From Asaia bogorensis (GTDB lineage Bacteria; Pseudomonadota; Alphaproteobacteria; Acetobacterales; Acetobacteraceae), in assembly GCF_900465345.1 (NCBI RefSeq), contig NZ_UEGO01000008.1:1-64000 (forward strand): a stretch of 64,000 nt of DNA, given 5' to 3'. Below are positions 45,448 through 58,589 of this stretch, piece by piece. How positions within the stretch are numbered: the first letter of the stretch is position 1; every line of letters begins with the position of its first letter. Position numbers and translations under genes: made by a program. The notes below the pieces were generated by a model. It was not told the origin of the DNA. It saw nothing but the letters and a program-made list of their open reading frames with translations, and made no database searches.

Positions 45448-45645
45448 TTATAGGCCGCTTGCCTTCTGCATGTCGTCGGGAAAGCCGGAGCGCTTTTCTT
45501 CCGGAGAGGGGCCCGCCTCATGGATCATAATTTGCGGGCGGGCTGAAGCGAGCATTTGCAAGACAGACCCGCTGTACGCCTGAACCGCTGCACGCCTGGG
45601 CCGTTGCAAGCCCGACCATAATGACCCCATCTGGCCATCAATCAT
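45448..45645 (-). CDS. Small protein of 65 residues, unknown
   Basis: Short frame starting MIDGQMGSLWSGLQRPRR with an excellent ribosome site (GGAGG, 7 bases before ATG). It is soluble, without Cys or membrane helix, and ends FPDDMQKASGL. It is upstream of the orphan gene on the same strand, with the AT-rich patch between them. No family recognised. The strong ribosome site is the main support. Confidence 0.45.
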   Translation of the reverse strand: MIDGQMGSLWSGLQRPRRAAVQAYSGSVLQMLASARPQIMIHEAGPSPEEKRSGFPDDMQKASGL

Positions 45646-45727
45646 TGCTTGCCTCCGACAGGATGAGGCCTAGAGCATCAAGGCTGGTGAGCCCATCTCA
45701 TCACGGAAAACCCGGCAGATTCCATAA

Positions 45728-45753
45728 AAAAAGGCCCGTTTCCGGGCCTTTTT
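45728..45753. terminator. Intrinsic terminator after the PsiF-like gene
   Basis: GGCCCG, loop TTTC, CGGGCC flanked by A5 and T5, so it works in both directions. It lies 3 bp after the stop of the PsiF-like gene on the minus strand. Confidence 0.85.
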
Positions 45754-45755
45754 GT

Positions 45756-46259
45756 TTACTTCAGCTTGGCATTGCATTGGGAGTAATACCCGCCGCCCTT
45801 CTGGATCCATTTCAGGGAACCGTTTCCGCCGGATTGCTGGTTCGCATGATACTGGTCGAGGCAGGTTTTCATGCGTGCCTTGCCAGCCGGGAGCTTGGCA
45901 TAGGCAGCGGAGACAGAGGTCGGAAATACCACGTTGCCAGACGCTGTCGTGGAAGGCTTCGAAGCGATTCCTGCGCCCGGTGAGGCGGGTGCCTCGGTGG
46001 TTACAGGCTTGTCTGCCGCTGCTTCCTTTTCTGCCGGAGCCATGGATGTCTGCGCGGTGCTGGTCGAGACATCGCCACACTGGGCAGCCTTGAAATCCTT
46101 GTATTTCTGGCCATTCAGGGTGCCAGCTTTCTCGGCAGCCTGAAACTTCGCATGACATTCCTTCGCCGTCAGCGCCAGGGCGGGGGAGCTGGCACAGGCC
46201 GCTCCACCGAGCATGAGACCGGCCAGCAGAACGTGGCCATGAGAGAGTTTCAGCGCCAT
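45756..46259 (-). CDS. Exported PsiF-like protein
   Basis: Secreted protein of 167 residues. A signal peptide (MALKLSHGHVLLAGLMLGGA, cleaved near ALA) precedes a Cys-containing repeat TAKECHAKFQAAEKAGTLNGQ resembling the PsiF repeat, then an Ala/Ser/Thr-rich linker, then a second Cys pair (RMKTCLDQYHANQQ, SQCNAKLK). Four Cys in two pairs suggest disulfides. ATG 46259 lies 31 bp after amtB, so it is likely cotranscribed with glnK-amtB. PsiF function is unknown. Confidence 0.75.
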   Translation of the reverse strand: MALKLSHGHVLLAGLMLGGAACASSPALALTAKECHAKFQAAEKAGTLNGQKYKDFKAAQCGDVSTSTAQTSMAPAEKEAAADKPVTTEAPASPGAGIASKPSTTASGNVVFPTSVSAAYAKLPAGKARMKTCLDQYHANQQSGGNGSLKWIQKGGGYYSQCNAKLK

Positions 46260-46290
46260 TGGCAAATTCCCGTTGGGTAAGGAGTGCGGA

Positions 46291-49356
<3,066 letters not shown>

Positions 49357-49360
<4 letters not shown>

Positions 49361-50181
49361 GCACATCACCCGATCAGACATCGCCCAGAGCGCCCGATCT
49401 GGGCGTCGTATGGCAGGAAATGCTCAAGCAGAGCGATGTCTGCTGCGATGTGCTGATTCAGGGTGTGTTTGCGACAGGCATCAGCGATCACCGCAATTTC
49501 CAGGGGGCTCTCGCGGCGCTGCTTGGCACCAAACTGGCTGACCGCGCGCTTTCGGCTCCGGTGCTCTCTGCGCTCGTCACATCGGCGCTGGCTGAAAAAC
49601 CTGAAATTGCAGAAGCCGCGGCCGAAGACATGATCGCGATCTGCGAGCGCGATGCCGCTTGCCCGGATTACGTGACCCCCTTCCTGTTTTTCAAGGGCTA
49701 TCACGCCATCCAGGCCTATCGTATCGCCCACTGGCTTTGGTGCCATGACCGCCAGCATCTTGCCCGCCATCTGCAAAGCCTGGTGAGTGAACGCTTCGGT
49801 CTCGACATTCACCCCGCCGCCCGTCTTGGACGGCGCCTCGTGTTCGATCATGGGGCAGGCATCGTGGTGGGTGAAACCTGCATCATTGAAGACGATGTCT
49901 CACTTCTTCAGGGCGTTACTCTCGGCGGCACGGGCAAGGAAACCGGCGATCGTCACCCCAAGGTCCGGCGGGGCGTTCTTGTGGGAGCCGGAGCCATCGT
50001 GCTGGGTAATATCGAGCTTGGCGAGGGCGCCAAGGTGGGCGCCGGCTCTGTCGTGCTCGAGAGTGTACCGCCCTACACAACGGTTGTGGGCAATCCCGCC
50101 CGTCGCATCGGCACGCGCCATACCTCCATGCCAGCGCTGGGCATGGATCAGCGTCTACCTCCCGTGGATTACGTGATCTGA
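49357..50181 (+). CDS. cysE: Serine O-acetyltransferase
   Basis: CysE of 274 residues that makes O-acetylserine for cysteine synthesis. An N-terminal helical domain is followed by the left-handed beta-helix with FGLDIHPAARLG, FDHGAGIVVGETCIIED (catalytic Asp-His), LLQGVTLGGTGK and VGNPARRI. The C-terminal tail ends in VDYVI; an Ile end is what CysK recognises in other bacteria. Starts inside the UbiH-type gene stop. Confidence 0.95.
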
Positions 50182-50198
50182 CATCGAAGCCTTCAGGA

Positions 50199-50966
50199 GT
50201 GTCTCCGGCAACAGTGCCCTCTCGAGTGAGGACGCTGTTGCGCTGGCTGCGCCGTGGGGCGCTTACTCTGGCTGAGCTGGTCGCCACCTATCTAGGTGTC
50301 CTGGCTTATCCTGAACCGGCTTTTGCCTATCGGATGCAGTATCGGCAATTCGATCTCTGGTCGGATCGCCCTATCGACAGTCATATCACTATCATTCTGG
50401 ATGACGCGACGCGGCGCTTGCAGACATCGAGCCTCTACACGCCACAGCAGCACTTCCACGTCTTTTTCTGCAACACGCGCTGGCGGTTACAGCTCTATGG
50501 GCTGTTTCACCCGAACGTCGGGGGCATCGTGATCGCGCCGCTCACATCCAATATCTACCTTCGTGAGTCGGATATCCGTCATGACAGGATCATTCCTCCC
50601 CATGCCGGACCGATGGCAGATGCGAAGGAACGCCCGCTCGCCTATTACATTGCCCATGAGGCGACGCATGTGATGCAGGGCCGCAGCTTCGGACGCTTCT
50701 TTGCCCTGACCCGCCCCACATGGCTCAATGAAGGCTATGCCGATCTCATCGGCAAGGGCGGTGACTTCGATATGCGAGATAATCTGGCACGATTCCAGGC
50801 GCATGATCCCTCATTGGATGTGCGCCGGAGCGGACTCTATCGACTCTATCATCTGGAAGTCGCCTGGATGCTCGGCCATGACGCTGTTCCCCTTGAAGCG
50901 CTCTACGCGAATCCTCCAGCCGAGAAAAAGCGCCTCGCCAGATTGCGCGAGGCGCGACTGCCCTGA
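50199..50966 (+). CDS. Membrane-anchored or exported gluzincin-like protein
   Basis: Protein of 255 residues, family not recognised by name. A hydrophobic N-terminal segment (LTLAELVATYLGVLAYPEPAFA) is either a signal or an anchor. The central HEATH (HEXXH, near residue 152) is followed 23-26 residues later by WLNEGYADLIG, which supplies a Glu as third ligand as in gluzincin peptidases. A GTG at 50199 is used; nearby GTGs are alternatives. It follows cysE by 17 bp. Confidence 0.7.
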   Translation: MSPATVPSRVRTLLRWLRRGALTLAELVATYLGVLAYPEPAFAYRMQYRQFDLWSDRPIDSHITIILDDATRRLQTSSLYTPQQHFHVFFCNTRWRLQLYGLFHPNVGGIVIAPLTSNIYLRESDIRHDRIIPPHAGPMADAKERPLAYYIAHEATHVMQGRSFGRFFALTRPTWLNEGYADLIGKGGDFDMRDNLARFQAHDPSLDVRRSGLYRLYHLEVAWMLGHDAVPLEALYANPPAEKKRLARLREARLP

Positions 50967-50993
50967 GACAGGGCGTATCCCGCAGCGTCGGGA

Positions 50994-51743
50994 TCAGTCG
51001 AACGCCTTGCGGACGAGCGAACTGAGCAGCGTGCCTTCCACAGCACCTCTGGCTTCGGTCCCGCCCAGATAGGGCGACAGGGCTCCGGCGAGATTGGACA
51101 AGGTGAGTGTCTGCAGCCAGATGCGCCCCGGCCCGGTCAAACGGGCCAAAAACACGCCATCGCCCCCGAACAGCTTGTTGCGTATGCCGGGCAGTGTCGT
51201 GATATCGAACTGCACACTCTCCTCGAACATACCGACATGACCGGGGTGCACATCGATCTGTTCTCCGGGTGCAAGATCATGGGCCACGATCTCGCCGCCC
51301 AGCTCCGCCCAGAACTGACCATAGCCCGAGATGCGCTGGAGGATGAATCCCTCCCCGCCAAACAGGCCCGCGCCGAGCTTGCGCTGGAAAGCCATGTCGA
51401 GGCGGACCCCTTCGGTACCAGCGATGAAGCCATGACGATGCACAAGATAGGCCCGCGATCCATCGAGCGTATGCTCGGTGATATGCCCCGGTATCTTGGC
51501 GGCGAAGGCAACGATGCCGGGAGCCCCTTCAGCGCGATAACGGGTCATGAACAGCCCACCTCCCGCAATCATGCGCGAGATGGTGCCCATGAATCCGCTT
51601 TGCCCGGCCCCTGACGTACTGGTTTCCAGCGTGACATGGGGGCTTTTCCAGGAGAGCTCGCCCGTTTCGGCCATGAGCGTCTCGCCGGGCTGGAGGGCGA
51701 TGCGGAGTACGGGGAACAACGAACCATCAATCTGCGCATCCAT
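50994..51743 (-). CDS. AIM24/TIGR00266 family protein
   Basis: Beta-rich protein of 249 residues. The pattern FPVLRIALQPGETLMAETGELSW, Gly-rich GLFMTRYRAEG and GGEGFILQRISGYG is the AIM24 signature, also in stress-linked TIGR00266 proteins. Molecular role is unknown. Convergent with the gluzincin-like gene with a 27-bp gap containing a small hairpin. Confidence 0.87.
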   Translation of the reverse strand: MDAQIDGSLFPVLRIALQPGETLMAETGELSWKSPHVTLETSTSGAGQSGFMGTISRMIAGGGLFMTRYRAEGAPGIVAFAAKIPGHITEHTLDGSRAYLVHRHGFIAGTEGVRLDMAFQRKLGAGLFGGEGFILQRISGYGQFWAELGGEIVAHDLAPGEQIDVHPGHVGMFEESVQFDITTLPGIRNKLFGGDGVFLARLTGPGRIWLQTLTLSNLAGALSPYLGGTEARGAVEGTLLSSLVRKAFD

Positions 51744-51875
51744 GAATCATTCTCCGGGAAACATTACGTCACAGAGCATGGCACGGCGGAGCCAGTCGAT
51801 GCATCGGCAAAAATGCAGGAGACCAGGAAAGATGCGTTCTCGACCGATCATGACCATCAGGCCGGTTCCGGTTGT

Positions 51876-53336
51876 TCAGAGGAACTCCACATGGGACTTG
51901 AAGCCGAGCAGAACAGCGTCTTTGAGGTTTCCCTGCCCGTTGGGTCGCACGAACAGTTCGACTATCGGCTGCATGAGAATACCGCGCCAGGCATGCCAGC
52001 CATAATTGGCCTCCATGACAACGGCATGGCGCTGGATACCGGTGGCACGGTAGGGCAGTACCTCCCCCCTCGCGCGCAGCAATTCCTCGGTGCGCTGCAC
52101 GCCCGGCGACATTGCCGTGTAGCTGAAGGCCAGAGCGATGGTGTCCTCAGGGCGGGAGGCGAAAGTCCCACGGCTGATAAGACCGCCATAAGCCTGCCAG
52201 TGACGCAGCGCCACGCGCCCGTCATTATAGAGAAAGCCCCAAAGCGCCGTCAGGCCGGAATCCGTATCCTGTCCGGCCTTGTCCTTGCGATAGGTCGTGA
52301 TCTTCTGATCCATCAGCACCCAGGCATTATAGCTGGCACGATGCTGGCGCTGGTTCAGCCCTGTCACGGCATAGGGCTGGCCGTACTGGTCCTCGTGGAT
52401 ATCGGAAAGCGGGGTGGTCGTGAGTGCCGCACCAATCTTGTAATGGCCGGGTAAATGGCCGCGCGCCCTTGGCTCCCAGCCCAGTTCGAGCGGCATACGC
52501 ACACCATTGATATAGGCACTGTTGAACTTGAAGCCGCTGCGGTTCATCGAATAGGCAAACATGCCCTCTTCGGTCAGATACAGGCCAAGCTGGATATAGG
52601 ATTGCGGCAAGGGGCGGCCGCGCACACGCAAACCCCAGTTCCCCGCCGGAAAGGTCGAGGCATAGCCGGTATCGGCCGCAGCACGGGGGCGACCGCAAAT
52701 GGCGTTGATCTGGAAAGTGCAAAAAAGCGGGCTGGCCACGAAGTCGGAGAGTTCGGCCATGCGCCCCGCCGCAATCGAGAGCTTGCCGCCATACAGTGTC
52801 TCTTCGCCATAGGCCATGACGAGATGCACCACCACATTGCCGCCCCCGCCATAGATTTCTGAGGAGTGGTTCAGCCAGTCGCCGAACATGCGGTTGGCAG
52901 GCGTGCCATAGCGCCCCGTCAGGACCATATGCGTGGCAAAGCCCCTGATATGCGCGATGCGCTCCCAGTCCACATTCAGCGAAAGGGCATATTGCCCGGC
53001 ATTGCTCGATCCCTGACGGTAATCGCCGACATGGCGTGTGGGTGTGGTGACGGCGGCCGCATATTCGTTGATATTGTCGAGCAGCAGCCCGATCCCGTGG
53101 CGACGCAACCAGTCCGTTAGGCCAAAGGGATTGTAGAATACGGCCTTGGGCTGACCGAATGCCGGCACGCTGGTGGGCTGCAAGGGCCGGTCAGGAAACG
53201 GATCATTGATCTGATAGCTGGGTTCCGAGCCGGTTTCCTCATCGTCATCATCGGCGGCCCAGCCCGGCATCGGGGCTGACATACCTGCAAGACAGGCGGC
53301 GGCCAGGCTCCAGCGGAAGAAGTGACTCAGAACCAA
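51876..53336 (-). CDS. Carbohydrate-selective porin OprB family
   Basis: Outer-membrane porin of 486 residues. The signal peptide is MVLSHFFRWSLAAACLAGMS (cleaved near GWAAD), followed by an acidic DDDDEE stretch. The barrel has many amphipathic strands (GIGLLLDNINEYAAAV, YALSLNVDWERI, FATHMVLTGRYG, GNWGLRVRGRPLP) and ends with a Leu terminus (FKSHVEFL), close to the usual Phe. It fits OprB-type glucose/sugar porins, common in acetic acid bacteria. No sugar-uptake gene adjoins it. Confidence 0.9.
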   Translation of the reverse strand: MVLSHFFRWSLAAACLAGMSAPMPGWAADDDDEETGSEPSYQINDPFPDRPLQPTSVPAFGQPKAVFYNPFGLTDWLRRHGIGLLLDNINEYAAAVTTPTRHVGDYRQGSSNAGQYALSLNVDWERIAHIRGFATHMVLTGRYGTPANRMFGDWLNHSSEIYGGGGNVVVHLVMAYGEETLYGGKLSIAAGRMAELSDFVASPLFCTFQINAICGRPRAAADTGYASTFPAGNWGLRVRGRPLPQSYIQLGLYLTEEGMFAYSMNRSGFKFNSAYINGVRMPLELGWEPRARGHLPGHYKIGAALTTTPLSDIHEDQYGQPYAVTGLNQRQHRASYNAWVLMDQKITTYRKDKAGQDTDSGLTALWGFLYNDGRVALRHWQAYGGLISRGTFASRPEDTIALAFSYTAMSPGVQRTEELLRARGEVLPYRATGIQRHAVVMEANYGWHAWRGILMQPIVELFVRPNGQGNLKDAVLLGFKSHVEFL

Positions 53337-53498
53337 AGAAACTGCTCACGGAAACGTTAGGCCTCGGTCCTAGCATCGCCAATCCGTGCCTGACCAGTCC
53401 GATTTTTTTTCCGCAAACCCGGAGCCGGGGGAAACCAGCACACGGGGGTCACAATGCTTCGGCTTTGGCAGGCGCCCCCGTCTTGCCAGATGAACCGG

Positions 53499-56093
53499 CT
53501 ATTCCTTGTCGATGCTGCGCTTGGGCAGCAGGGCGGGAATGAAGGTCAGCGTTGCAAGCAATGTGCAGGCCAGCGACATAAGCAGTAGCCGCCCCATACT
53601 GGCCGTGCCCGGATGCTGCGAGGCGGCAAGCGACCCGAATGCCGTTCCTGTTGTCAGGGCCGAAAACAGGACTGCGCGCGCCGTCGGCGATGTCAAGGGA
53701 CTCTTGATGCCCGCACGCCAGTTCATCACGAAATAGATGTTGAACGACACCCCCACGCCAAGCAGCAGGGGCAGCGCGATGATATTGGCGAAATTCAGTG
53801 TTTCGGGCACCGTCACGATCAGAATGACCGTGATCAGCGCAGAAAGCAGCAGGGGTGCCAGAACAAGCGCCATATCCAGCAGGCGCCGCAGCGCCACAAA
53901 CAGGATGATGGCGATCATGACCAGAGCCGAAATCGCCGCTGTCGAGAAAGCATGAACCATCGTATGGGCGCTCTCGACCACCTCAAGCGCCGTGCCTGCC
54001 GTATTCTTGTCCACCGACTGCATGTCGCGCAGGAAGCGATAAAGCACCTTGCTGTCAGACATCCGTCCTTTCGGCAGAATCTTCAACAGGGCGCGTCCAT
54101 CCGGCGCCACATAGTCACGCGCAATATCCTGCGGGATGCTTTCCATCGTCACAGGCGTGGGCTGAAGCACATCAACAAGCTGGGCGAGCTGCTCGGGCAG
54201 AAAGCGCGTCAGCGCCGTATTGGCCGCCATGATCCGGTCATCCGGCGCCTTGGCGAGTGTCGCAAGGGCTTTCTGGATATCGCGCAGCGGTGAGTCAGGC
54301 GCTGTCTTGTCGATCACGGCGCCCAGCTTCGCCGCTGCCGAGGCCGCGCTGGCGCGAAGGGCATTGGCATCGGGCGCAGGCTGCACTTCCTGACCCACCA
54401 GTGTCGGCAGCAGGATCGACGCCGTGTCCTTGATCATCGCGAGCTTCTCGGTCTGATCTTCCGGCACGAACATGCCCAGCCACATGACCGAGGAAACACT
54501 TGGCAGCGCGTCGAACTGCTTGGCCCGTTCTGCGGCGACCTTCAGGTTCGGCACGATCACCTCGCCATCATAGGGCGAGGCGCGCGGGTCCTGCTCCAGC
54601 AGATGAAGCGCGCGCATTCCCTCGGTGTCCGGATTCTTGGTGTGCAGAGGATCAGCGTCAAAGCTGAGGCGCGGAATAAGCGCAATGCCGGTCAGGGCCA
54701 GAATGGCGTAGAACGCCAAGATGGGCTTGCGGAAACGACGCAGGAAACCGTCGGCCGGTGCAAGGCTTGCAAAACCGGGCATGCCCCTGCTCAGACGCGC
54801 GCGGAACAGATGCAGCAGGGCCGGCAGCAGGGTCATGGTGCACAGGAAGGCGATGATCATGCCGATACCAGCAATCAGGCCAAGCTGGGCCACGCCCACG
54901 AAATTGGTCGGAACGAAGGCAAGGAAACCCGCCGCCGTTGCCAGAGCCGCCACCAGAATCTGATGTCCCGTCTCGCGGCCCGTCTCGGCCAGTGCTTCGG
55001 CAGGCACCATGGCCTCACCTGATGCCAGACGCTGCCCCCTGAAGCGGACAGAGAACTGGATCGCGAAATCGACAGCGATACCGACAAACAGAACGGCAAA
55101 CGCGACAGAAATCAGATTGAGCTTGCCAACGGCGAGGGCGGCGAAGCCGGTCGTCAACAGCAGACCGATCACGAGCGTGATCAGGATCGGCACGATCACG
55201 CGTACAGAACGCACGGCCAGAACCAGCCAGCACGCCACCAGTACGAGCGAGGTCAGCAGACCAAACCCCATGCCATGGGCAACGGTCGAGAACTCCTCAT
55301 CGCTGAGCTGCACCGGGCCGGTGATCATGGCGATTGCGTTGCCGCTCCTGACGAATGGCAGGGAATCGATGGCACGGCGCATGGCGGCGCTTGCCTCACC
55401 ACCCGGCTGAAGCGAGCCGAAATCCTGATGCGGCTGCGTGATCACATACTGGTAGTTGCCCGCCATATCGCCCAGCGGACCCGCCAGAAGATTCTGCCAT
55501 GACAGATCTTTCGGGTGGCCGCTGGCGGCATCATTCAGCGCTGTGGCAAAGCCGCGAAGCTCTGGCATGAAGCTCTCGGGAATATCCTCGCCCGCCGACA
55601 GCCCCTCACCCATCAGCCCAAGGGCCGTGAAAATACCGCGCGATGACGGATCGGCCGAAAGCGTCCCCAGAAAAGGCTGCGCTGCCACGATGGAATCGAG
55701 CAGCGTGCCGAGAACCGGCTTGTCGAGATAAAGCAGCCCGTGATTTTCAAGGAAGGGCGAGTCGTCAGGCAGGCGAACGGTACGGAAATTCTTGTGATCG
55801 GCGCGCAGGATACGGGCCAGTTCGCGCGCTGTCGCGCGGCCCTGCTCTGGCATGTCGGCCTTGATGATGGCCACCATCAGGTCGTCATTCTGCGGGAAAA
55901 GCTGGCTCAGCTCTGCGCCACGCTGTTTCCAGGGCAGGCTGGCTGCAAACATTTCATCAGTATTGGTTGTCACACCAAGGCGTTGCGCCGTCAGCACCAG
56001 ACTGCCGGCTGTAAGCACCGCAAAGAGAGCGACGATAACAAGGGCGCGCCTTGCGCAGAACGAGACGATCGATCCGATGAAATTTGCTAGCAT
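53499..56093 (-). CDS. hpnN: HpnN-type hopanoid transporter (RND/MMPL)
   Basis: RND-superfamily exporter of 864 residues with two blocks of six membrane helices (about 250-450 and 720-860) and two periplasmic loops. It begins SIVSFCARRALVIVALFAVL, then LGVTTNTDEMF, and carries VLFVGIAVDFAIQFSVRFRG, as HpnN and MMPL proteins do. It would move hopanoids to the outer membrane. ATG 56093 starts before the first helix; a TTG at 56129 is less likely. It lies 115 bp after ribH on the same strand. Confidence 0.85.
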   Translation of the reverse strand: MLANFIGSIVSFCARRALVIVALFAVLTAGSLVLTAQRLGVTTNTDEMFAASLPWKQRGAELSQLFPQNDDLMVAIIKADMPEQGRATARELARILRADHKNFRTVRLPDDSPFLENHGLLYLDKPVLGTLLDSIVAAQPFLGTLSADPSSRGIFTALGLMGEGLSAGEDIPESFMPELRGFATALNDAASGHPKDLSWQNLLAGPLGDMAGNYQYVITQPHQDFGSLQPGGEASAAMRRAIDSLPFVRSGNAIAMITGPVQLSDEEFSTVAHGMGFGLLTSLVLVACWLVLAVRSVRVIVPILITLVIGLLLTTGFAALAVGKLNLISVAFAVLFVGIAVDFAIQFSVRFRGQRLASGEAMVPAEALAETGRETGHQILVAALATAAGFLAFVPTNFVGVAQLGLIAGIGMIIAFLCTMTLLPALLHLFRARLSRGMPGFASLAPADGFLRRFRKPILAFYAILALTGIALIPRLSFDADPLHTKNPDTEGMRALHLLEQDPRASPYDGEVIVPNLKVAAERAKQFDALPSVSSVMWLGMFVPEDQTEKLAMIKDTASILLPTLVGQEVQPAPDANALRASAASAAAKLGAVIDKTAPDSPLRDIQKALATLAKAPDDRIMAANTALTRFLPEQLAQLVDVLQPTPVTMESIPQDIARDYVAPDGRALLKILPKGRMSDSKVLYRFLRDMQSVDKNTAGTALEVVESAHTMVHAFSTAAISALVMIAIILFVALRRLLDMALVLAPLLLSALITVILIVTVPETLNFANIIALPLLLGVGVSFNIYFVMNWRAGIKSPLTSPTARAVLFSALTTGTAFGSLAASQHPGTASMGRLLLMSLACTLLATLTFIPALLPKRSIDKE

Positions 56094-56208
56094 TGACGTG
56101 TGATGAACCCTGCCACGGAAAGACGCCAAGGCGTCATGGTCCGGGCAGGTTTAGAGCATTGTCACCCGAATGGGAAACCACACCCGTCACAGCGTTGTAA
56201 CAAACACC

Positions 56209-56682
56209 TCAGCTGCGGGTGTTGCGCAGGAAAGCCAGGGTCTCGACACAGGCGGCCGAAGCCTCGCGACCCTTGTTGTGTACATCCTTGCGCGAGCGGG
56301 CCTGGGCCTGCTCGTCCGTGTAGGTGGTAAGCACACCGAAGGAGATGGGCGTTTCAGTGGCAAGCTGGGCCTGCATGATGCCGATGGTGGCCCCGAGGCT
56401 GATGAACTCGAAATGGGCCGTGTCACCCTTGATCACGCAGCCAAGGCAGATGATCCCCTCATACGTTCCCGTCTTGGCCAGAGCCTGCGCCATCAAGGGC
56501 AGTTCGAAAGCTCCCGGTGCATCGAACACATCGACATCGCGGATATTGTGTTCAGCGAGCCATTCCAGCGCGCCATCACGCAGGCCATGCGTGACATCCG
56601 TGTTGAAGCGGCTCACCAGCAGAGCGAGCTTGGGCGTGGGAACGAGTGTGAGGTCGGGAGCGACGGGGATGGATTTGCTCAT
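56209..56682 (-). CDS. ribH: 6,7-dimethyl-8-ribityllumazine synthase
   Basis: Lumazine synthase of 157 residues, condensing ribitylamino-uracil with dihydroxybutanone phosphate. The substrate motif APGAFELPLMAQ and the catalytic region CLGCVIKGDTAHFEFIS (with the active His in TAH) are intact. Length is that of icosahedral or pentameric forms. Nine bp after ribBA, last gene of the rib operon. Confidence 0.95.
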   Translation of the reverse strand: MSKSIPVAPDLTLVPTPKLALLVSRFNTDVTHGLRDGALEWLAEHNIRDVDVFDAPGAFELPLMAQALAKTGTYEGIICLGCVIKGDTAHFEFISLGATIGIMQAQLATETPISFGVLTTYTDEQAQARSRKDVHNKGREASAACVETLAFLRNTRS

Positions 56683-56691
56683 GGAAGATCC

Positions 56692-57981
56692 TTACTTCTG
56701 AATCACTGAATCAACGAGTTCGGGCCAGACATCGCTGAGCTGATGCCCCATCCGGGTACGCTTGGCGTGAAGATACGCCCGGTTGAACGGGTTGGACCCG
56801 GCTTCGAGGCGTTCCTGACTGATGACCTTCAGCCCTGCCGCCTCCAGTCCCGAGACCTTGCTGGGATTATTGGTGAGCAGCCTGAGCGTGTCGATACCAA
56901 GCGATTGCAGAATGGCCGCGCCTGTCACCCAGTCACGCGCATCGCCCGGCAGACCCAGTTCCAGATTGGCTTCAAGCGTGTCCTTGCCGGCATCCTGCAG
57001 GGCATAGGCCCGTATCTTGTTGCCAAGTCCGATCCCCCTGCCCTCATGCCCGCGCAGATACACCAGCACGCCGGAAGGCGCTGCGGCGATACGCTCGAGC
57101 GCCTCGCGCAATTGCGGGCCGCAATCGCAGCGCAGCGAACCCAGCGCATCACCTGTCACACATTCGGAGTGCAGACGCACCAGGGGGGTACCGTTAGCGG
57201 GATCACCCTTGATCAGCGCCACATGCTCGATGCCATCAGGGGCACGGAACGCCTGGATACGCAGGTCGTGACCGCCATAGACGCTGGGAAGCGCTGCCTC
57301 GGCAATGCGCTCGACCGCAGGCGGAACGGGTGCCGGCAGAATGACGTCCCCCAGCGCTTCGCGGCCATGCACACGGCACCAGGCCGCGATTTCCTCGATG
57401 CTGATGACGGGAATGTCGTGACGGGCCGAGAATGCGCGCAGTTCCGGCAGGCGTGCCATCGTGCCGTCATCGCTCATGACCTCGCAGATCACCGCCGCGG
57501 GAAACAGGCCAGCCAGCCGAGCCAGATCCACAGCGCCTTCCGTATGCCCGTCACGGGCCACCGTACCTTCGGGATGCGCCCGCAAGGGGAAGATGTGGCC
57601 GGGGGTGCTGATATCCTCGGGCCTTGCATCGGGGTGGCCCGCAACCTGAATGGTTCGTGCCCGATCGGCCGCCGAAATCCCCGTCGTGATCCCGGTCGTG
57701 GCCTCGATTGATACGGTGAAGGCCGTTCCACGTGGATCATGACCGCGCCGGGGCATCATAGGCAATTCAAGACGCTCGATCTGCTCCGGCTCCAGCGGCA
57801 GGCAGATCAGCCCGCGCGCATGGGTTGCCATGAAGTTGACGGCATCCGGCGTGGCAAACTGGGCGGCAATCACCAGATCGCCCTCATTCTCGCGGGCTTC
57901 GTCATCAACCATCATCACCATGCGCCCTTCACGCAGGGCGGTGATGGCATAGGCCAGACCGGGTGAGGGAAGCGTGTTCAT
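56692..57981 (-). CDS. ribBA: Dihydroxybutanone-phosphate synthase/GTP cyclohydrolase II fusion
   Basis: Bifunctional protein of 429 residues. The DHBP synthase half (1-205) has [15 protein letters not shown] and [13 protein letters not shown]. The GTP cyclohydrolase II half has the zinc motif [17 protein letters not shown] and [17 protein letters not shown], all complete, so both activities are expected. ATG 57981 overlaps the ribE stop (ATGA); the longer frame reads into ribE. Confidence 0.96.
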   Translation of the reverse strand: MNTLPSPGLAYAITALREGRMVMMVDDEARENEGDLVIAAQFATPDAVNFMATHARGLICLPLEPEQIERLELPMMPRRGHDPRGTAFTVSIEATTGITTGISAADRARTIQVAGHPDARPEDISTPGHIFPLRAHPEGTVARDGHTEGAVDLARLAGLFPAAVICEVMSDDGTMARLPELRAFSARHDIPVISIEEIAAWCRVHGREALGDVILPAPVPPAVERIAEAALPSVYGGHDLRIQAFRAPDGIEHVALIKGDPANGTPLVRLHSECVTGDALGSLRCDCGPQLREALERIAAAPSGVLVYLRGHEGRGIGLGNKIRAYALQDAGKDTLEANLELGLPGDARDWVTGAAILQSLGIDTLRLLTNNPSKVSGLEAAGLKVISQERLEAGSNPFNRAYLHAKRTRMGHQLSDVWPELVDSVIQK

Positions 57982-58589
57982 GACCGTACCCCGTATTTCA
58001 GCAGGCTCTCGACATATTTGGCCAGCACATCGACCTCGACATTGGCCGGGTCGCCCTCGCGGATTTCGGAAAGCCCGGTATGGTCCCATGTATGAGGAAT
58101 GATCATGAGGGCGATGGTGAAGCTGTCATCCTGCACGTCGCTCACCTCATTGACCGTCAGGCTGACGCCATCAAGCGCGATCGATCCTTTCTCGACCACG
58201 TAACCACGCAAGGCAGCGGGCAGGCGGAACGTAATGTGGTGCGACTCCCCGACCGAGCGGATTCCCACCAGATGGGCAAGCCCGTCGACATGCCCCTGAA
58301 CGATATGTCCCGAAAGGCGTGTCGAGGGTGTGCTGGCCCGCTCCAGATTGACCCGTGCTCCGGCGGCCAGTCTGCCCAGAGCCGTGCGCGACAGCGTTTC
58401 AGCACTGACAAAGAAATCTGCCAGCCCTGAAGAGTCATAGGAGGCGACTGTCAGACAGACACCATTGACGGCAATGCTCTCGCCCAGATCCATATCTGAA
58501 AGTCCCGTCTCGACCTGAAGCAGGATCGCCTGATCACGGGGTTCGACAGCCTTGATACGGCCGATATGTTCGATAATGCCTGAGAACAT
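57978..58589 (-). CDS. ribE: Riboflavin synthase alpha subunit
   Basis: Riboflavin synthase of 203 residues with its two internal lumazine-binding repeats: MFSGIIEHIGRIKAVE with SGHIVQGHVDG, and the second starting near residue 95. It dismutates two lumazines into riboflavin. Start overlaps the ribD stop (TGATG) and the stop overlaps ribBA, so the three are translationally coupled. Confidence 0.95.
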   Translation of the reverse strand: MFSGIIEHIGRIKAVEPRDQAILLQVETGLSDMDLGESIAVNGVCLTVASYDSSGLADFFVSAETLSRTALGRLAAGARVNLERASTPSTRLSGHIVQGHVDGLAHLVGIRSVGESHHITFRLPAALRGYVVEKGSIALDGVSLTVNEVSDVQDDSFTIALMIIPHTWDHTGLSEIREGDPANVEVDVLAKYVESLLKYGVRS

